Shown: positions 46,086-57,230 of the stretch, piece after piece
Position numbering within the stretch: position 1 is the first letter of the stretch
How the letters are laid out: the number at the start of each line of letters is the position of its first letter
NCBI RefSeq assembly: GCF_039555335.1
Contig: NC_092631.1
Span: 15,042,305-15,106,304, forward strand
DNA length: 64,000 nt
Direction of reading: 5' to 3'
Source: Amphiura filiformis
Lineage: Eukaryota; Echinodermata; Ophiuroidea; Amphilepidida; Amphiuridae
Position numbers and translations under genes: made by a program
Notes under the pieces: generated by a model
The model's input: the letters and a program-made list of their open reading frames with translations, nothing else
Told to the model about the DNA's origin: nothing
The model's database searches: none

Positions 46086-47880
46086 CCATATGTAATCTTA
46101 CAAAATGCAAACATTTTTAGTGACACTTCGCACTACACTATTCTTATAAAATGCGAACATTTTTAGTGACATTTACTTCGCACTATACTATTCTTATAAA
46201 ATGCAAACATTTTGAGTGACATTTACTTCGCACTACTATTCTTACAAAATGCGAACATTTTTAGTGACATTTACTTCACACTATACTATTATAAAATGCG
46301 AACATTTTTAGTGACATTTACTTCGCACTATACTATTCTTATAAAATGCAAAACATTTTTAGTGACATTTACTTCCCACTATACTATTCTTATAAAATGC
46401 GTACATTTTTAGTGACATTTACTTCACACTATACTTTTCTTATAAAATGCGAACATTTTCAGTGACAGTTACTTCACACTATAAAATGCAAACATTTTTA
46501 GTGACATTTACTTCGCACTAAACTAATCTTATAAAATGCAAATCATTTCTAGTGACATTTACTTCCCACTATACTATTCTTATAAAATGCAAACATTTTT
46601 AGTGACATTTACTTCGCACTATACTATTCTTATAAAATGCGTACATTTTTAGTGACATTTACTTCACACTAAACTATTCTTATAAAATGCGAACATTTTT
46701 AGTGACATTTACTTCGCACTATACTATTCTTATAAAATGCAAACATTTTTAGTGACATTTACTTCACACTATACTATTCTTATAAAATGCGAACATTTTT
46801 AGTGACATTTACTTCACACTATACTATTCTTATAAAATGCGAACATTTTTAGTGACATTTACTTCACACTATACTATTCTTATTAAATGCGTACATTTTT
46901 AGTGACATTTACTTCACACTAAACTATTTTTATAAAATGCGAACATTTTTAGTGACATTTACTTCACACTATACTATTCTTATAAAATGCGAACATTTTT
47001 AGTGACATTTACTTCACACTATACTATTCTTATAAAATGCGTACATTTTTAGTGACATTTTCTTCACACTATACTATTCTTATAAAATGCGTACATTTTT
47101 AGTGACATTTACTTCACACTATACTATTATAAAATGCGAACATTTTTAGAGACATTTACTTCACACTATACTATTCTTATAAAATCTAACATTTTTAGTG
47201 ACATTTACTTAAGACTATACTATTCTTATAAAATCTAACATTTTTAGTGACATTTACTTCACACTATACTATTCTTATAAAATCTGCGAACATTTTAGTG
47301 ACATATACTTCACACTATACTATTCTTATAAAATGCGAACATTTTTAGTGACATTTAGTTCGCACTATACTATTCTTATAAAATGCGTACATTTTTAGAG
47401 ACATTTACTTCACACTATGCTATTCTTATAAAATACGAACATTTTTAGTGACATTTACTTCGCACTATACTATTATAAAATGCGTACATTTTTAGTGACA
47501 TTTACTTCACACTACACTATTCTTATAAAATGCGAACATTTTTAGTGACATTTACTTCGCACTATTCTATTCTTACAAAATGCGAACATTTTTATATTCG
47601 TTTTTAGTGACATTTACTTCCCACTATACTATTCTTACAAAATGCGAACATTTTTAGTGACATTTACTTCACACTATACTATTCTTATAAAATGCGAACA
47701 TTTTAGTGACATTTACTTCACTACTATTCTTACAAAATGTGAACATTTTTAGTGACATTTACTTCACACTATACTATTCTTACAAAATGCATACATTTTT
47801 AGTGACATTTACTTCACACTATAACTATTCTTATAAAATGCGAACATTTTTAGTGACATTTACTTCATACTATACTATTT
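46086..47880. repeat. 50-bp AT-rich satellite, first block
   Basis: The unit is ACATTTTTAGTGACATTTAC then TTCRCACTATACTATTCTTA then TAAAATGCGA, about 36 copies head to tail. Variants at TTCACAC/TTCGCAC and GCGAAC/GCAAAC/GCGTAC, and occasional 5-bp deletions, mark sub-families. The open frames (SDIYFTLYYSYKM...) are products of the repeat. Confidence 0.95.
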
Positions 47881-48921
47881 TTAGCTCATTTGCTCGCAAA
47901 TGTAGCTATAGGTGTAGTCCATATTTCTGTATGTTTTTTACTTTCTCTTGCTACATCGTTTGACCAATGGAGCTGCTAATTTGAGGGAGCAATCTTTGCA
48001 TGATCGTTCATGATTGTTACTTAATTAGCTAGGAAAATTCGGACGGAAAGTGTGATTTTTGGAGCATTTTCTTACGAAAATTTTTACCAGATTTCATAGA
48101 ATAGTCTCCTTTACAGACTGTTTGTGGTGCTGATCATATTACAAACACTGTTCTAACTCCTTGATCTGGCGATTTTGTAAAAGAGATGTTGAATTTTAAT
48201 TGCTTCAGTGCGGCTTCAATGTTTGCTTTTCAGTGTTGCTTGCCATACATTTTGCAAGTCCATAGATATTGCACCAAGGCTAACTAATAACTCAATGGTG
48301 CTGCTATGTGCTAATAATGTGTAATTTTTCCAATTGGGAGGTTTTTGGGGGACCAGTAAACAACTATAAAGGCTTAGCAGTCATAAAATACTGAGCAAAT
48401 AAACTGAGAGCTAATTAAATACAAAAAAAGTAGGTAATGGTGAATCCAACGGACGAGGACACAAAACACATCAAGGATCAATAAATGATACAAGAGGATA
48501 CCTTGAATAAGAACAACAGGAAAGAAAAAAGCAAGGTACACCAACTTGATGTGGGGAAACAAGTAAAATGCAGACTAGACAGTATGCAGGGGGACAAAAA
48601 ACAGCAAATGTAGGCAGAAGAAGTAGGCAAAGTTCGATAGCCAAATTTTACCAGTTCAAGGCCCACAGAAGTAAGTGCTGAACCTGCAAAAACAACAAGG
48701 ATCAATGGTAATACAAAACTGCACTAGAACAAGTGATGAAAATCACTGTGCATATAAACAGACACGCTTAACCAAACATCCAGAGTAGGCACAAAACAGG
48801 CAAAGTTTGATGGCCAAAAATTGCCAATTCCAGAGCCCACAAAAGTGTCAGGAAAACAGTACACTGGAAGTGATGAAAATCACTGTGTACATAGCAGTCA
48901 AACACAGAACAGACAAAAAAC

Positions 48922-48960
48922 AACCGACGTTTGAGCAGATAAACTGCTCTTCTTCAGGGA
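48922..48960 (-). ncRNA. Hammerhead-ribozyme-like motif, left arm (core base missing)
   Basis: On the minus strand: CTGAAGA, stem II GAGCAG/CTGCTC with loop TTTAT, then AAAC-GTC. The conserved G that should start GAAAC is missing compared with the right arm, so this copy should be inactive. Confidence 0.55.
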
Positions 48961-49793
48961 CAGACAACAAAATATAAGGCAAACAACAAAAACTACATGC
49001 TGTAGTTTAAAAACAAATTCAAGTCAAAAATTGAAGGCAAGTTCAAATTGAAATAAGTAGCAAAAAAGACAGCAAACTCAGAGCAAAATAAGTTGTGTCT
49101 TCTCTCATTGAGAGCAAATTCACTACAAAGTTAGACTGGGAAACACTATATGTAAATAAGCACCACCACAGGACAATAGGGTATTGTCCTAATTGACAGG
49201 AAGTGAATGTCAAGTGGGGTCGCAATCAATAGAGGTTGTAGAGAATGAATAGATAGGATAAGTGGACTAATGTCACTCAAACTGCAATATTATGAGAAAA
49301 GTAATGCATATTAAATAAAGAACAAATAATGTTTATAGACCTACACAATACATGTATAGTGAAAAATAAGCCAAAAATTGCTGGATAAAACACAAGTCAA
49401 TGAAGGTCTCAAATATTAAAGTGTAATATGCATACTGAAAAGAAGGAGAAAAAGAAAAACAGAGAAAGTAAGAAAGCATGTGGTCCATGCATGATAAAAT
49501 TTAATTTCAGTGCATGTACAGATATAGGCCTGCGGATGAAAGTGATAAAGCCAAAATCACTAAAACCAAAGCACAGTGAAATACCGTTGCAAATTGACAT
49601 GAAATATGCCAAAATAGGTAGTGATACAGGGACTGCTAAAAGCTGGAAAAATATTAGCAAACAACGAGGCCTACAATAAGAAAGCCAAATGTGAATTGAC
49701 ACATCAAACATATAGGCCTACATGTAGGTCCAGTAATAAATGCTAACAAGATCCATAGGCCTAAAGATACACTGGCATGTTAATCTTTAACAT

Positions 49794-50545
49794 TTAAGCC
49801 AAGTGGTTGGGTTGTCTGAAGTTTAGAGATCCAGTCTTTCTCAAGTTTCTTTCGCATGAAAGTGTCAGTCTTTGGGGTTTGTCAATACACATGACAGTAA
49901 TGTGATTTGCAGAATGTCCTGGGAGGTTGAAATGTTTAGCTACTGGTGTATTTCTGTTAAGACGAGCATCGGCACAATGCTCAGTCAGTCTGGTTTCCAG
50001 GCTACGACCAGTCTCTCCCACATACTGCACTTGACAATTAGCACATGTGATAAGGTAGACCACATTCTCACTCTGACAACTGAGGTGTTTGTGGATGACA
50101 TGACTTTCACCTGTGGAAGAACTAGTGAAAGACGACCCTTTCTTGGTGTGTGCGACTGGTGAGCCACCACCCCATTTAGGTTTAGAGTGGATCTCATGAT
50201 TACATAAAGTACATGAGCCACATGCAATCGAGCCTCTGGGAGGAGGTTGGGCTGGAGGTAGGGATGAGCGTGCAATCATGTCCTTGATGTTAGCACTTCT
50301 CCGATAAGCTACCATGGGTAGGTTGGGAATAGCCTTCTTACATCTATCTGAAGAATGCAAGATACGCAAGTGTTTGTGAAGTATCTGAGAAAGTTTGGGA
50401 AGCGAAGGATGGTAAGTGATGACCAGTGGAATGCGTTCTGGATTATCAGAGTCTGGCGTCTTAGGCTCGAGAGCATCAGATCTAGGAATCTCTAGAGCTT
50501 TGTTGATTTGTCTGTTGATAACAGAACCAGGATAGCCTCTGGCCT
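49794..50545 (-). pseudogene. Penelope-like linker and GIY-YIG endonuclease
   Basis: An open frame from about 50545 to the TAA/TGA at 49794. It begins FLKARGYPGSVINRQINKAL and continues ITYHPSLPKLSQILHKH, the usual segment between reverse transcriptase and endonuclease. A cysteine motif (IACGSCTLCNHEIHS) follows, then the GIY-YIG core (VVYLITCANCQVQYVGETGR, SLETRLTEH), and it ends FRQPNHLA. The endonuclease half is uninterrupted. It is separated from the reverse transcriptase frame by one frameshift at about 50546, so the polyprotein is broken. Confidence 0.85.
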
Positions 50546-51081
50546 TTAGAAAGCATTCAAGTTCAACTTTTCTCTTCTGAAGTGTCTCAGGGAGGAGCAG
50601 ATGCAGTTCAACCGGAAAGCCAAGCTGTGCGGGAGACTTGACTTGGTATGCTGGGGATGACAGGAAGTCCAGTGAAGAAACTGATGTGAATCAGTGGGTT
50701 TAGAGTACAGGTCTGTGTGGAGAGTATCATCTCTGATGGATACCAGTACATCTAGGAAGGGTATTTCCTTGGTTGAGGATTCAGAGGTAAACTTGATAGT
50801 AGGATGGAATGAATTGCAGAAGTTGACAAAGTGCTGAAGTTCATCAGGTCCATGTGTCCACAGAAAGAAAATATCATCGATATATCTCATCCACATGAGG
50901 GGTTTCTTGGAGATTGAAGAGAGCAGACGTTCTTCAAGACAGCCCATGAAAAGACAGGCCATAGAGGGCGCCATTTTCGTTCCCATACTGGTCCCAAATA
51001 TTTGCTTGTAGTTTGTGCTGTCAAATGTGAAATTATTGCAAGTAAGAACAATTTCCATGAGGTCACAGAAAGCATCAAGTT
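50546..51081 (-). pseudogene. Penelope-like reverse transcriptase, 5'-truncated
   Basis: Translation from the junction at 51081: LDAFCDLMEIVLTCNNFTF, IFGTSMGTKMAPSMACLFMG, then RYIDDIFFLW (the catalytic YxDD-type motif), FLDVLVSIRDDTLHTDLYSK and HPQHTKSSLPHSLAFRLN. These are the palm and thumb blocks of Penelope-like reverse transcriptases. The fingers and N-terminal part are missing. The longer frame extending to 51352 is a chimera with antisense endonuclease sequence and is not a protein. Confidence 0.88.
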
Positions 51082-51082
51082 G

Positions 51083-51430
51083 AAAGGGTCGTCTTTCACT
51101 AGTTCTTCCACAGGTGAAAGTCATGTCATCCACAAACACCTCAGTTGTCAGAGTGAGAATGTGGTCTACCTTATCACATGTGCTAATTGTCAAGTGCAGT
51201 ATGTGGGAGAGACTGGTCGTAGCCTGGAAACCAGACTGACTGAGCATTGTGCCGATGCTCGTCTTAACAGAAATACACCAGTAGCTAAACATTTCAACCT
51301 CCCAGGACATTCTGCAAATCACATTACTGTCATGTGTATTGACAAACCCCAAAGACTGACACTTTCATGCGAAAGAAACTTGAGAAAGACTGGATCTCTA
51401 AACTTCAGACAACCCAACCACTTGGCTTAA
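51083..51430 (+). pseudogene. GIY-YIG endonuclease fragment of the inverted copy
   Basis: Plus-strand duplicate of the endonuclease half of the main copy, beginning within the linker (GSSFTSSSTGESHVIHKH), with the full GIY-YIG core and the same C-terminus (FRQPNHLA). It has no reverse transcriptase in this orientation. The open frame is intact from the junction to the stop, but upstream it runs into antisense reverse transcriptase. Confidence 0.85.
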
Positions 51431-52261
51431 ATGTTAAAGATTAACATGCCAGTGTATCTTTAGGCCTATGGATCTTGTTAGCATTTATTACTGGACCTAC
51501 ATGTAGGCCTATATGTTTGATGTGTCAATTCACATTTGGCTTTCTTATTGTAGGCCTCGTTGTTTGCTAATATTTTTCCAGCTTTTAGCAGTCCCTGTAT
51601 CACTACCTATTTTGGCATATTTCATGTCAATTTGCAACGGTATTTCACTGTGCTTTGGTTTTAGTGATTTTTGGCTTTATCACTTTCATCCATGAGGCCT
51701 ATATCTGTACATGCACTGAAATTAAATTTTATCATGCATGGACCACATGCTTTCTTACTTTCTCTGTTTTTCTTCCTCCCCTTCTTTTCAGTATGCATAT
51801 TACACTTTAATATTTGAGACCTTCATTGACTTGTGTTTTATCCAGCAATTTTTGGCTTATTTTTCACTATACATGTATTGTGTAGGTCTATAAACATTAT
51901 TTGTTCTTTATTTAATATGCATTACTTTTCTCATAATATTGCAGTTTGAGTGACATTAGTCCACTTATCCTATCTATTCATTCTCTACAACCTCTATTGA
52001 TTGCGACCCCACTTGACATTCACTTCCTGTCAATTAGGACAATACCCTATTGTCCTGTGGTGGTGCTTATTTACATATAGTGTTTCCCAGTCTAACTTTG
52101 TAGTGAATTTGCTCTCAATGAGAGAAGACACAACTTATTTTGCTCTGAGTTTGCTGTCTTTTTTGCTACTTATTTCAATTTGAACTTGCCTTCAATTTTT
52201 GACTTGAATTTGTTTTTTAAACTACAGCATGTAGTTTTTGTTGTTTGCCTTATATTTTGTT

Positions 52262-52315
52262 GTCTGTCCCTGAAGAAGAGCAGTTTATCTGCTCGAAACG
52301 TCGGTTGTTTTTTGT
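52262..52315 (+). ncRNA. Hammerhead-ribozyme-like motif, right arm
   Basis: CTGAAGA (52270-52276), stem II GAGCAG-TTTAT-CTGCTC, GAAAC (52295-52299) and GTC (52300-52302) occur in the order and spacing of a type I hammerhead. Helix III is reduced to the self-complementary ACGU, so cleavage would probably need a dimer, as proposed for minimal hammerheads of Penelope-like elements. Helix I pairing is weak (CC/GG next to the core, then mismatches). Confidence 0.6.
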
Positions 52316-52722
52316 CTGTTCTGTGTTTGACTGCTATGTACACAGTGATTTTCATCACTTCCAGTGTACTGTTTTCCTGACACTTTTGTGGGCTCTGGAA
52401 TTGGCAATTTTTGGCCATCAAACTTTGCCTGTTTTGTGCCTACTCTGGATGTTTGGTTAAGCGTGTCTGTTTATATGCACAGTGATTTTCATCACTTGTT
52501 CTAGTGCAGTTTTGTATCACCATTGATCCTTGTTGTTTTTGCAGGTTCAGCACTTACTTCTGTGGGCCTTGGAACTGGTAAAATTTGGCTATCGAACTTT
52601 GCCTACTTCTTCTGCCTACATTTGCTGTTTTTTGTCCCCCTGCATACTGTCTAGTCTGCATTTTACTTGTTTCCCCACATCAAGTTGGTGTACCTTGCTT
52701 TTTTCTTTTCTAATTAAATACA

Positions 52723-53400
52723 CTTAATTAGATCAGGCAAACATGTTGTGAAAGTAATTATATCGAGAAGGTCGTACCTGCAATAGCTACCCTATACATA
52801 ATCTTAAAAATAAAGCACTTGACAGCTATTGCATAAACCCTACCTAGATGTGTTTTTACAATTTTGTATATAAGAGATAAAGTACACATTTAGGGGTTTA
52901 GGGCAAGAAAACCCTATCTGCAATAGCTGCCAGGTGTAAAATGTGTACAATATAGAATGCAGAAATTACCCAAATGTCTATGAAGCAGCTATCACTGCAA
53001 ACCCAGAACGTCTAAATTCAGCAAAACTTCTAGTATTGGAGATTAGATATGAATCTAGAGTATTAGCCGTTGTTAAACTGATACTGGACAAAATTACTTA
53101 TGGAAACAATTATTATAGACACATTCATGGTCTGCTAGCTCCCTCCCAATTGGTTTGATATACACTTTTTCTGAAGATCACTAACTATTATTCAATGTTG
53201 ATTGTTGTACAACTATATGTAAAATTACTGCTCAAATAATACTATTAATAACATCACCATTGAAATCCATGCTTATTGTTTGCTAGCAATTCACTGAATT
53301 GGAAATTGCTCCTTTGCAATGATTTATAAGAGCCCATAATGTTACCCATGTTTGCTTCTTATTCCAGAACCACCCATGTGTAAAATGCACCCTATGCTCA
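52723..53400. other. Core sequence of the 9.35-kb block, no gene seen
   Basis: GTACCTGCAATAGCTACCCTA near 52776 has a partial echo at 52913 (CTATCTGCAATAGCTGCC). One short open frame (52943-53158) has no recognisable family. Confidence 0.35.
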
Positions 53401-53401
53401 T

Positions 53402-56400
53402 TTAGCGTGTTTCTATTGAGTCCCCTGCATTTTACCGGTAAAACTGTTCGCCGTTAAATAGCGGCGAAAGGCGGATAACGGTCAGTTTCCATTGCACGTT
53501 GTTTACCGGTAAACACTCGATGAACAGTGTCAATTGACACACCTGAAAAGTTGGCGGCGAAAGGTCGTGCACTGGGGTCAATCGCAAAGCATTGTGGATT
53601 TTAATATTGTAGTATTTTCTTAATTGTTTGGCTAAAAATGAGGTAGCAAACACGAGAAAAGAAGACTGAAGAATAATGTTTTTTCTATTAGCGTTTTCAT
53701 TCGTTCTCGTACATCAAATTACGCCATTGGGAAATCCCCCTCAGTGATATCGACGCGAGTACTCAGTATTGTTGCGCGCAAAAAAAAAAATAGGTCTTAG
53801 AATTTAATCTTTCACAGTTTAATTTCAGTTAATATTCTTTTTAGCGAATAGTAATTTAACATCAACAACATAATATTAAATTCATGAAATCTTTCTAATT
53901 TTCTGAAGCACACACCGCCGCTGGATCCGAGTTGATTTCTATTTATTTAGCATGCACAGCTGGATTCATCCGCTGATGTTGTTGTTGTTTTATTTCTCAT
54001 AAATCATAACTCACTTAAATATTTAGCATAATATGTATAATGCAGGGATAATGCATTATGAATATTTCTTCCATTTACTTTATTTAAGCATATAGCAAGT
54101 GAGTCAAATATTTGTATGTGATTAGGCCTAAGAATTTTTGCGAACGGAATGGTATAATCATGATAATCATGGTATAATACATAAACAAGCTAGCTCATTG
54201 ATGATGCAGAGGTCAATTTCGCGACTCAACTTCCGTTTTCTTCCCTGCCCTTACCGAAATGAAAGCCTTCATTAGGCAGTTATTAGGCAGTCTGTTAAGC
54301 AGTTAATACAGGCAGTCACTTGAAGCTGTTGATATATGAAGCTCTATATAGACCTGAAAGCACATAGGCAGTACCTAGACCTGTAAAATGGGCAAAATGA
54401 AGCACTATAGGCAGTTCTTAGACCTTCACCTTCAGCTCTAATTTAGGCAGTTCACCTCAAATGAAGCTCTAATTTAGGCAGTCGTCGACCTCAAAAGAAG
54501 CACTAATTTAGGCAGTTGACTGCCTAAAATGAAGCTCTAATTTAGGCAGTCGACAGTATAATGAAGCTCTAATTTAGGCAGTCAAATGAAGCTCTAAATT
54601 AGGCAGCTGACTGCCTCAGATGAAGCTCTAATCCAAGCAGTTGCAGGGACATGCCTTTTGAGGAGAGTGAGAGCAATCACTCTAGCTGCTCTCCTTAAAT
54701 CCATTTTCTCCTTACATTCTATTGTAAATGCACTATAAAACAGCTCTCCTTGAAGGCTCCATCAGACCTAAAACGTTCTCCTGCAATTCCAAAAAGACAG
54801 TCCTTGCAGTCGTCAACTGCCTCAAATAAAACGGAAGCTTGTGATTTTACAGGAAGATCGCTGGACGTCTCCCGATTTGCTGTGGAAACTTGTTTTCATG
54901 AATCGAAGTACTTACTTTCCATTTTGGTTATTAATTATTGGGGAATGTTTGATTGTAGCATGCCCTCAGCGGACAATCAATCATGCCATAATTTCTTTCA
55001 ATGAAGCCTCAAATCTCAGCAGGCAGCCAACAATTAAAGCAATTTGCAGTCTTTTCCTGGTCAACATGACATCTTTTCACCATATTTTGACAGTGTACAC
55101 TTCAACCTGTGTTACTCAACGTAATACAAGCATCATACAATCATGTATCATTCATTATTTCAGATATCAAGCTACATTTATTTCTGAAAAAAAAAGATCT
55201 GTAAAAAAGAGATCAAACATATGCTGTATGCTCTTACACATAGGAGCAACAAATTATTTTGATGACGCGTGAGATTTTACTCATTTTCCAGCGTTTTGCG
55301 TGAGATTTACTACCTACATGTAGGAGTGAGATTATACTACCCTGGCGTGAGACCGTGAGAAAGTGACCCAATGCGTGAGACTCGCGGCCAATGCGTGTGT
55401 GCACCGCGTGCGAAACCAGGAGTTGAGTGGTTACAAACACAGGAATTCGAGGAGGTTAGACCCAAAAAGCAGTAATTCAAGGATCTTCTAAAAGTGGAGA
55501 ACCCTAGGGGGTTAGGACGTCTTTTCCGGCATTTCCTTCAATTCGAGGAGATCCATAATTGTATTTGTGCTAATTAAGTTCTCCTCGCACACCTCCTCAC
55601 ATTCCTGTGAAAACGTTTTGTATGTAAAGTGTGCACAGTTTAATACACTTCACACACTATGCTTTTCTGTCTCCTCGTTTAGACTGCGCTACGCGTATAG
55701 GTGTGAGAGTTGACAGCCCTGATGTTCCTGATTAAACACTAAATGATTTTGAGTCCCAAGCATAAATTGTACACCATATAATGACATGATAACACAAAGT
55801 AAAATGCAAAACTAAAATCCAAGGCCCGGACAATTTTGTTTAACAATTAAAGTTTCAGATTCCTAGCTCGATTCCTAGGTGCCAACCCGTGCCCATCAGT
55901 ACACCACATGCTATACTTTGCGGCATATTGTACCACTATATACCTCCGATCTCCAACCTTTTAGATGTATCAGTTCATTTGCCAATGATATGAATCCAAT
56001 TTGCAGTTGCTAGAAAGCAAGGTTATATCACAGAAAACTAATTTTGGATACATGCAAGTGCATACTGCAAAATTCAGCAGCCTGTGCACACATTATCTGT
56101 ACATGCAGTTGATAAGCTTACAACATTTTTACTGCTTGCAATGCAACCCTGCAAACCTTTAATTTACCTGTGCATCAACAGGTGTATAGTCACCTGTAGT
56201 ATAAAATTCCCCATAAAGAATGAATGATTTGTGTGAAGAGACCATTAAAACACCACCATCTAAAGAACAGCTTGTTGAATCCAACAGCAAATTTGAAATG
56301 GCAGTTGGTGATCATGTGACTGGGTCATGACTTATGCAAATTAGCTTCTGACTGTCTATTAGGTCTGACTGCCTATTAGAGCTTCATTTTGATGATGAAA

Positions 56401-56852
56401 AAATCATAAGTATTAGAGCTTCATTTTGATTAGATAAAAAAATCAAAGTATTAGAGCTTCATATAGTGACTGCCTATTATAGACCTTCATATCTGTCAAG
56501 CTCTTTGACTGCCTAAGTCACAGGCCTTCAACTGCCTAATTTTCCAGCAACTTCTTGTTGATAGTTTGATTAGGCAGTCATTTGTCTTCAACTGCCTATG
56601 AACTGCCTATTAACTGTCTATTAGGCAGTTGTGTTTGGTAAGGGTGTATGCGCATTCAATCGAACGGAGTGAGTTTCTATTGACGCTATCGGTAAGCGTC
56701 CCCCGCTATTTTCCTTCCTCAAGAAGGAAAACGTTACCGGTAAAAACTTGCCTCTGTTTACCGGTAAATAGCGGGGAAGGTCAGTTTATATTGAGCAGAA
56801 TTAATCCCTTTACCGTCTTTTTACCGGTAAATGGTCCCAATAGCAACACACT
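53402..56852. mobile_element. DNA transposon-like element with TTTACCGGTAAA ends
   Basis: The left end GTGTTTCTATTGAGTCCCCT leads to ATTTTACCGGTAAA. The right end is the imperfect mirror (TTTACCGGTAAATGGTCCCA then ATAGCAACACACTAA). The palindrome TTACCGGTAA occurs twice at the left (53432, 53508) and three times at the right (56732, 56758, 56821). The interior contains the inverted arrays of 54250-56645. No transposase was recognised. Confidence 0.65.
54250..56645. mobile_element. Nested element with inverted AGGCAGT/AAGCTCTAAT arrays
   Basis: CCCTTACC at the left is mirrored by GGTAAGGG at the right. Next come arrays built from AGGCAGT and ATGAAGCTCTAATTTAGGCA: about 54268-54640 in one orientation and 56340-56635 in the other (TTAGAGCTTCATTTTGAT, ACTGCCTAATT). 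Units are about 35-45 bp and variable. The 1.7 kb between them is unique, AT-rich and without a convincing gene. Confidence 0.7.
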
Positions 56853-57230
56853 AATTGTTACTGCCAAACCAATTTTAGAGGATCTGCTGAAATATAGGCA
56901 CTTTGGGTTTGCACTGTATGGTCCTAAACCCTCAATATAATTGTTTCTTGTTTTTCTTCTCACCCAGTTGTTTGTCTCCAAGATAAGTACTTAGTGGTCC
57001 AATTAACATTATTGTTATCTTATTGACTATGCAGCTCATAAAAATTTGGCCCTGCTTTATATTACGGTGAGACAGGTGTAATCGGTTTTTGTGTGAAGAT
57101 CATAGAAATTTAAAACTTGGTACAAAGTAATTGATATAAACAAAAAATACTCAAATGTTAAGCATATTAATTAACTAATTTGCATATTTAATTAGGGAAA
57201 ATGAGCTACAGCACCATTGGTGCTCTTGTT

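Larger units (their letters stand above)
48424..52710. mobile_element. Penelope-like retroelement with a large inverted partial copy
   Basis: Flanked by a perfect 13-bp repeat CTAATTAAATACA (ending at 48423; 52710 or 52711 to 52722), the target-duplication size expected of Penelope-like elements. The main copy runs on the minus strand: reverse transcriptase part (51081-50546), linker and GIY-YIG endonuclease (50545-49794), 3' region to 48424. It is 5'-truncated at 51081. There it is joined head-on to a plus-strand copy of only the endonuclease and 3' region (51083-52710). The arms, 48530-50142 and 51083-52710, are nearly identical inverted repeats. Both arms carry a hammerhead-ribozyme-like motif. 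Confidence 0.9.

Noticed and set aside
49428-49679. Plus-strand open frame rich in lysine in the 3' region of the Penelope-like element
   Set aside because: It lies antisense in the non-coding 3' region and its mirror at 51513-52183 is equally open by chance. No homology.
51082-51352. N-terminal part of a 268-residue minus-strand frame (MGFVNTHDSNVICRMSWEVE)
   Set aside because: It is antisense of the endonuclease in the inverted arm, fused by the join at 51081 to the real reverse transcriptase. The same antisense peptide occurs opposite the other arm (49872-50162).
54841-55272. 143-residue open frame inside the TTACCGGTAA element
   Set aside because: No recognisable domain, AT-rich composition like its surroundings, no splice or promoter context; likely chance.
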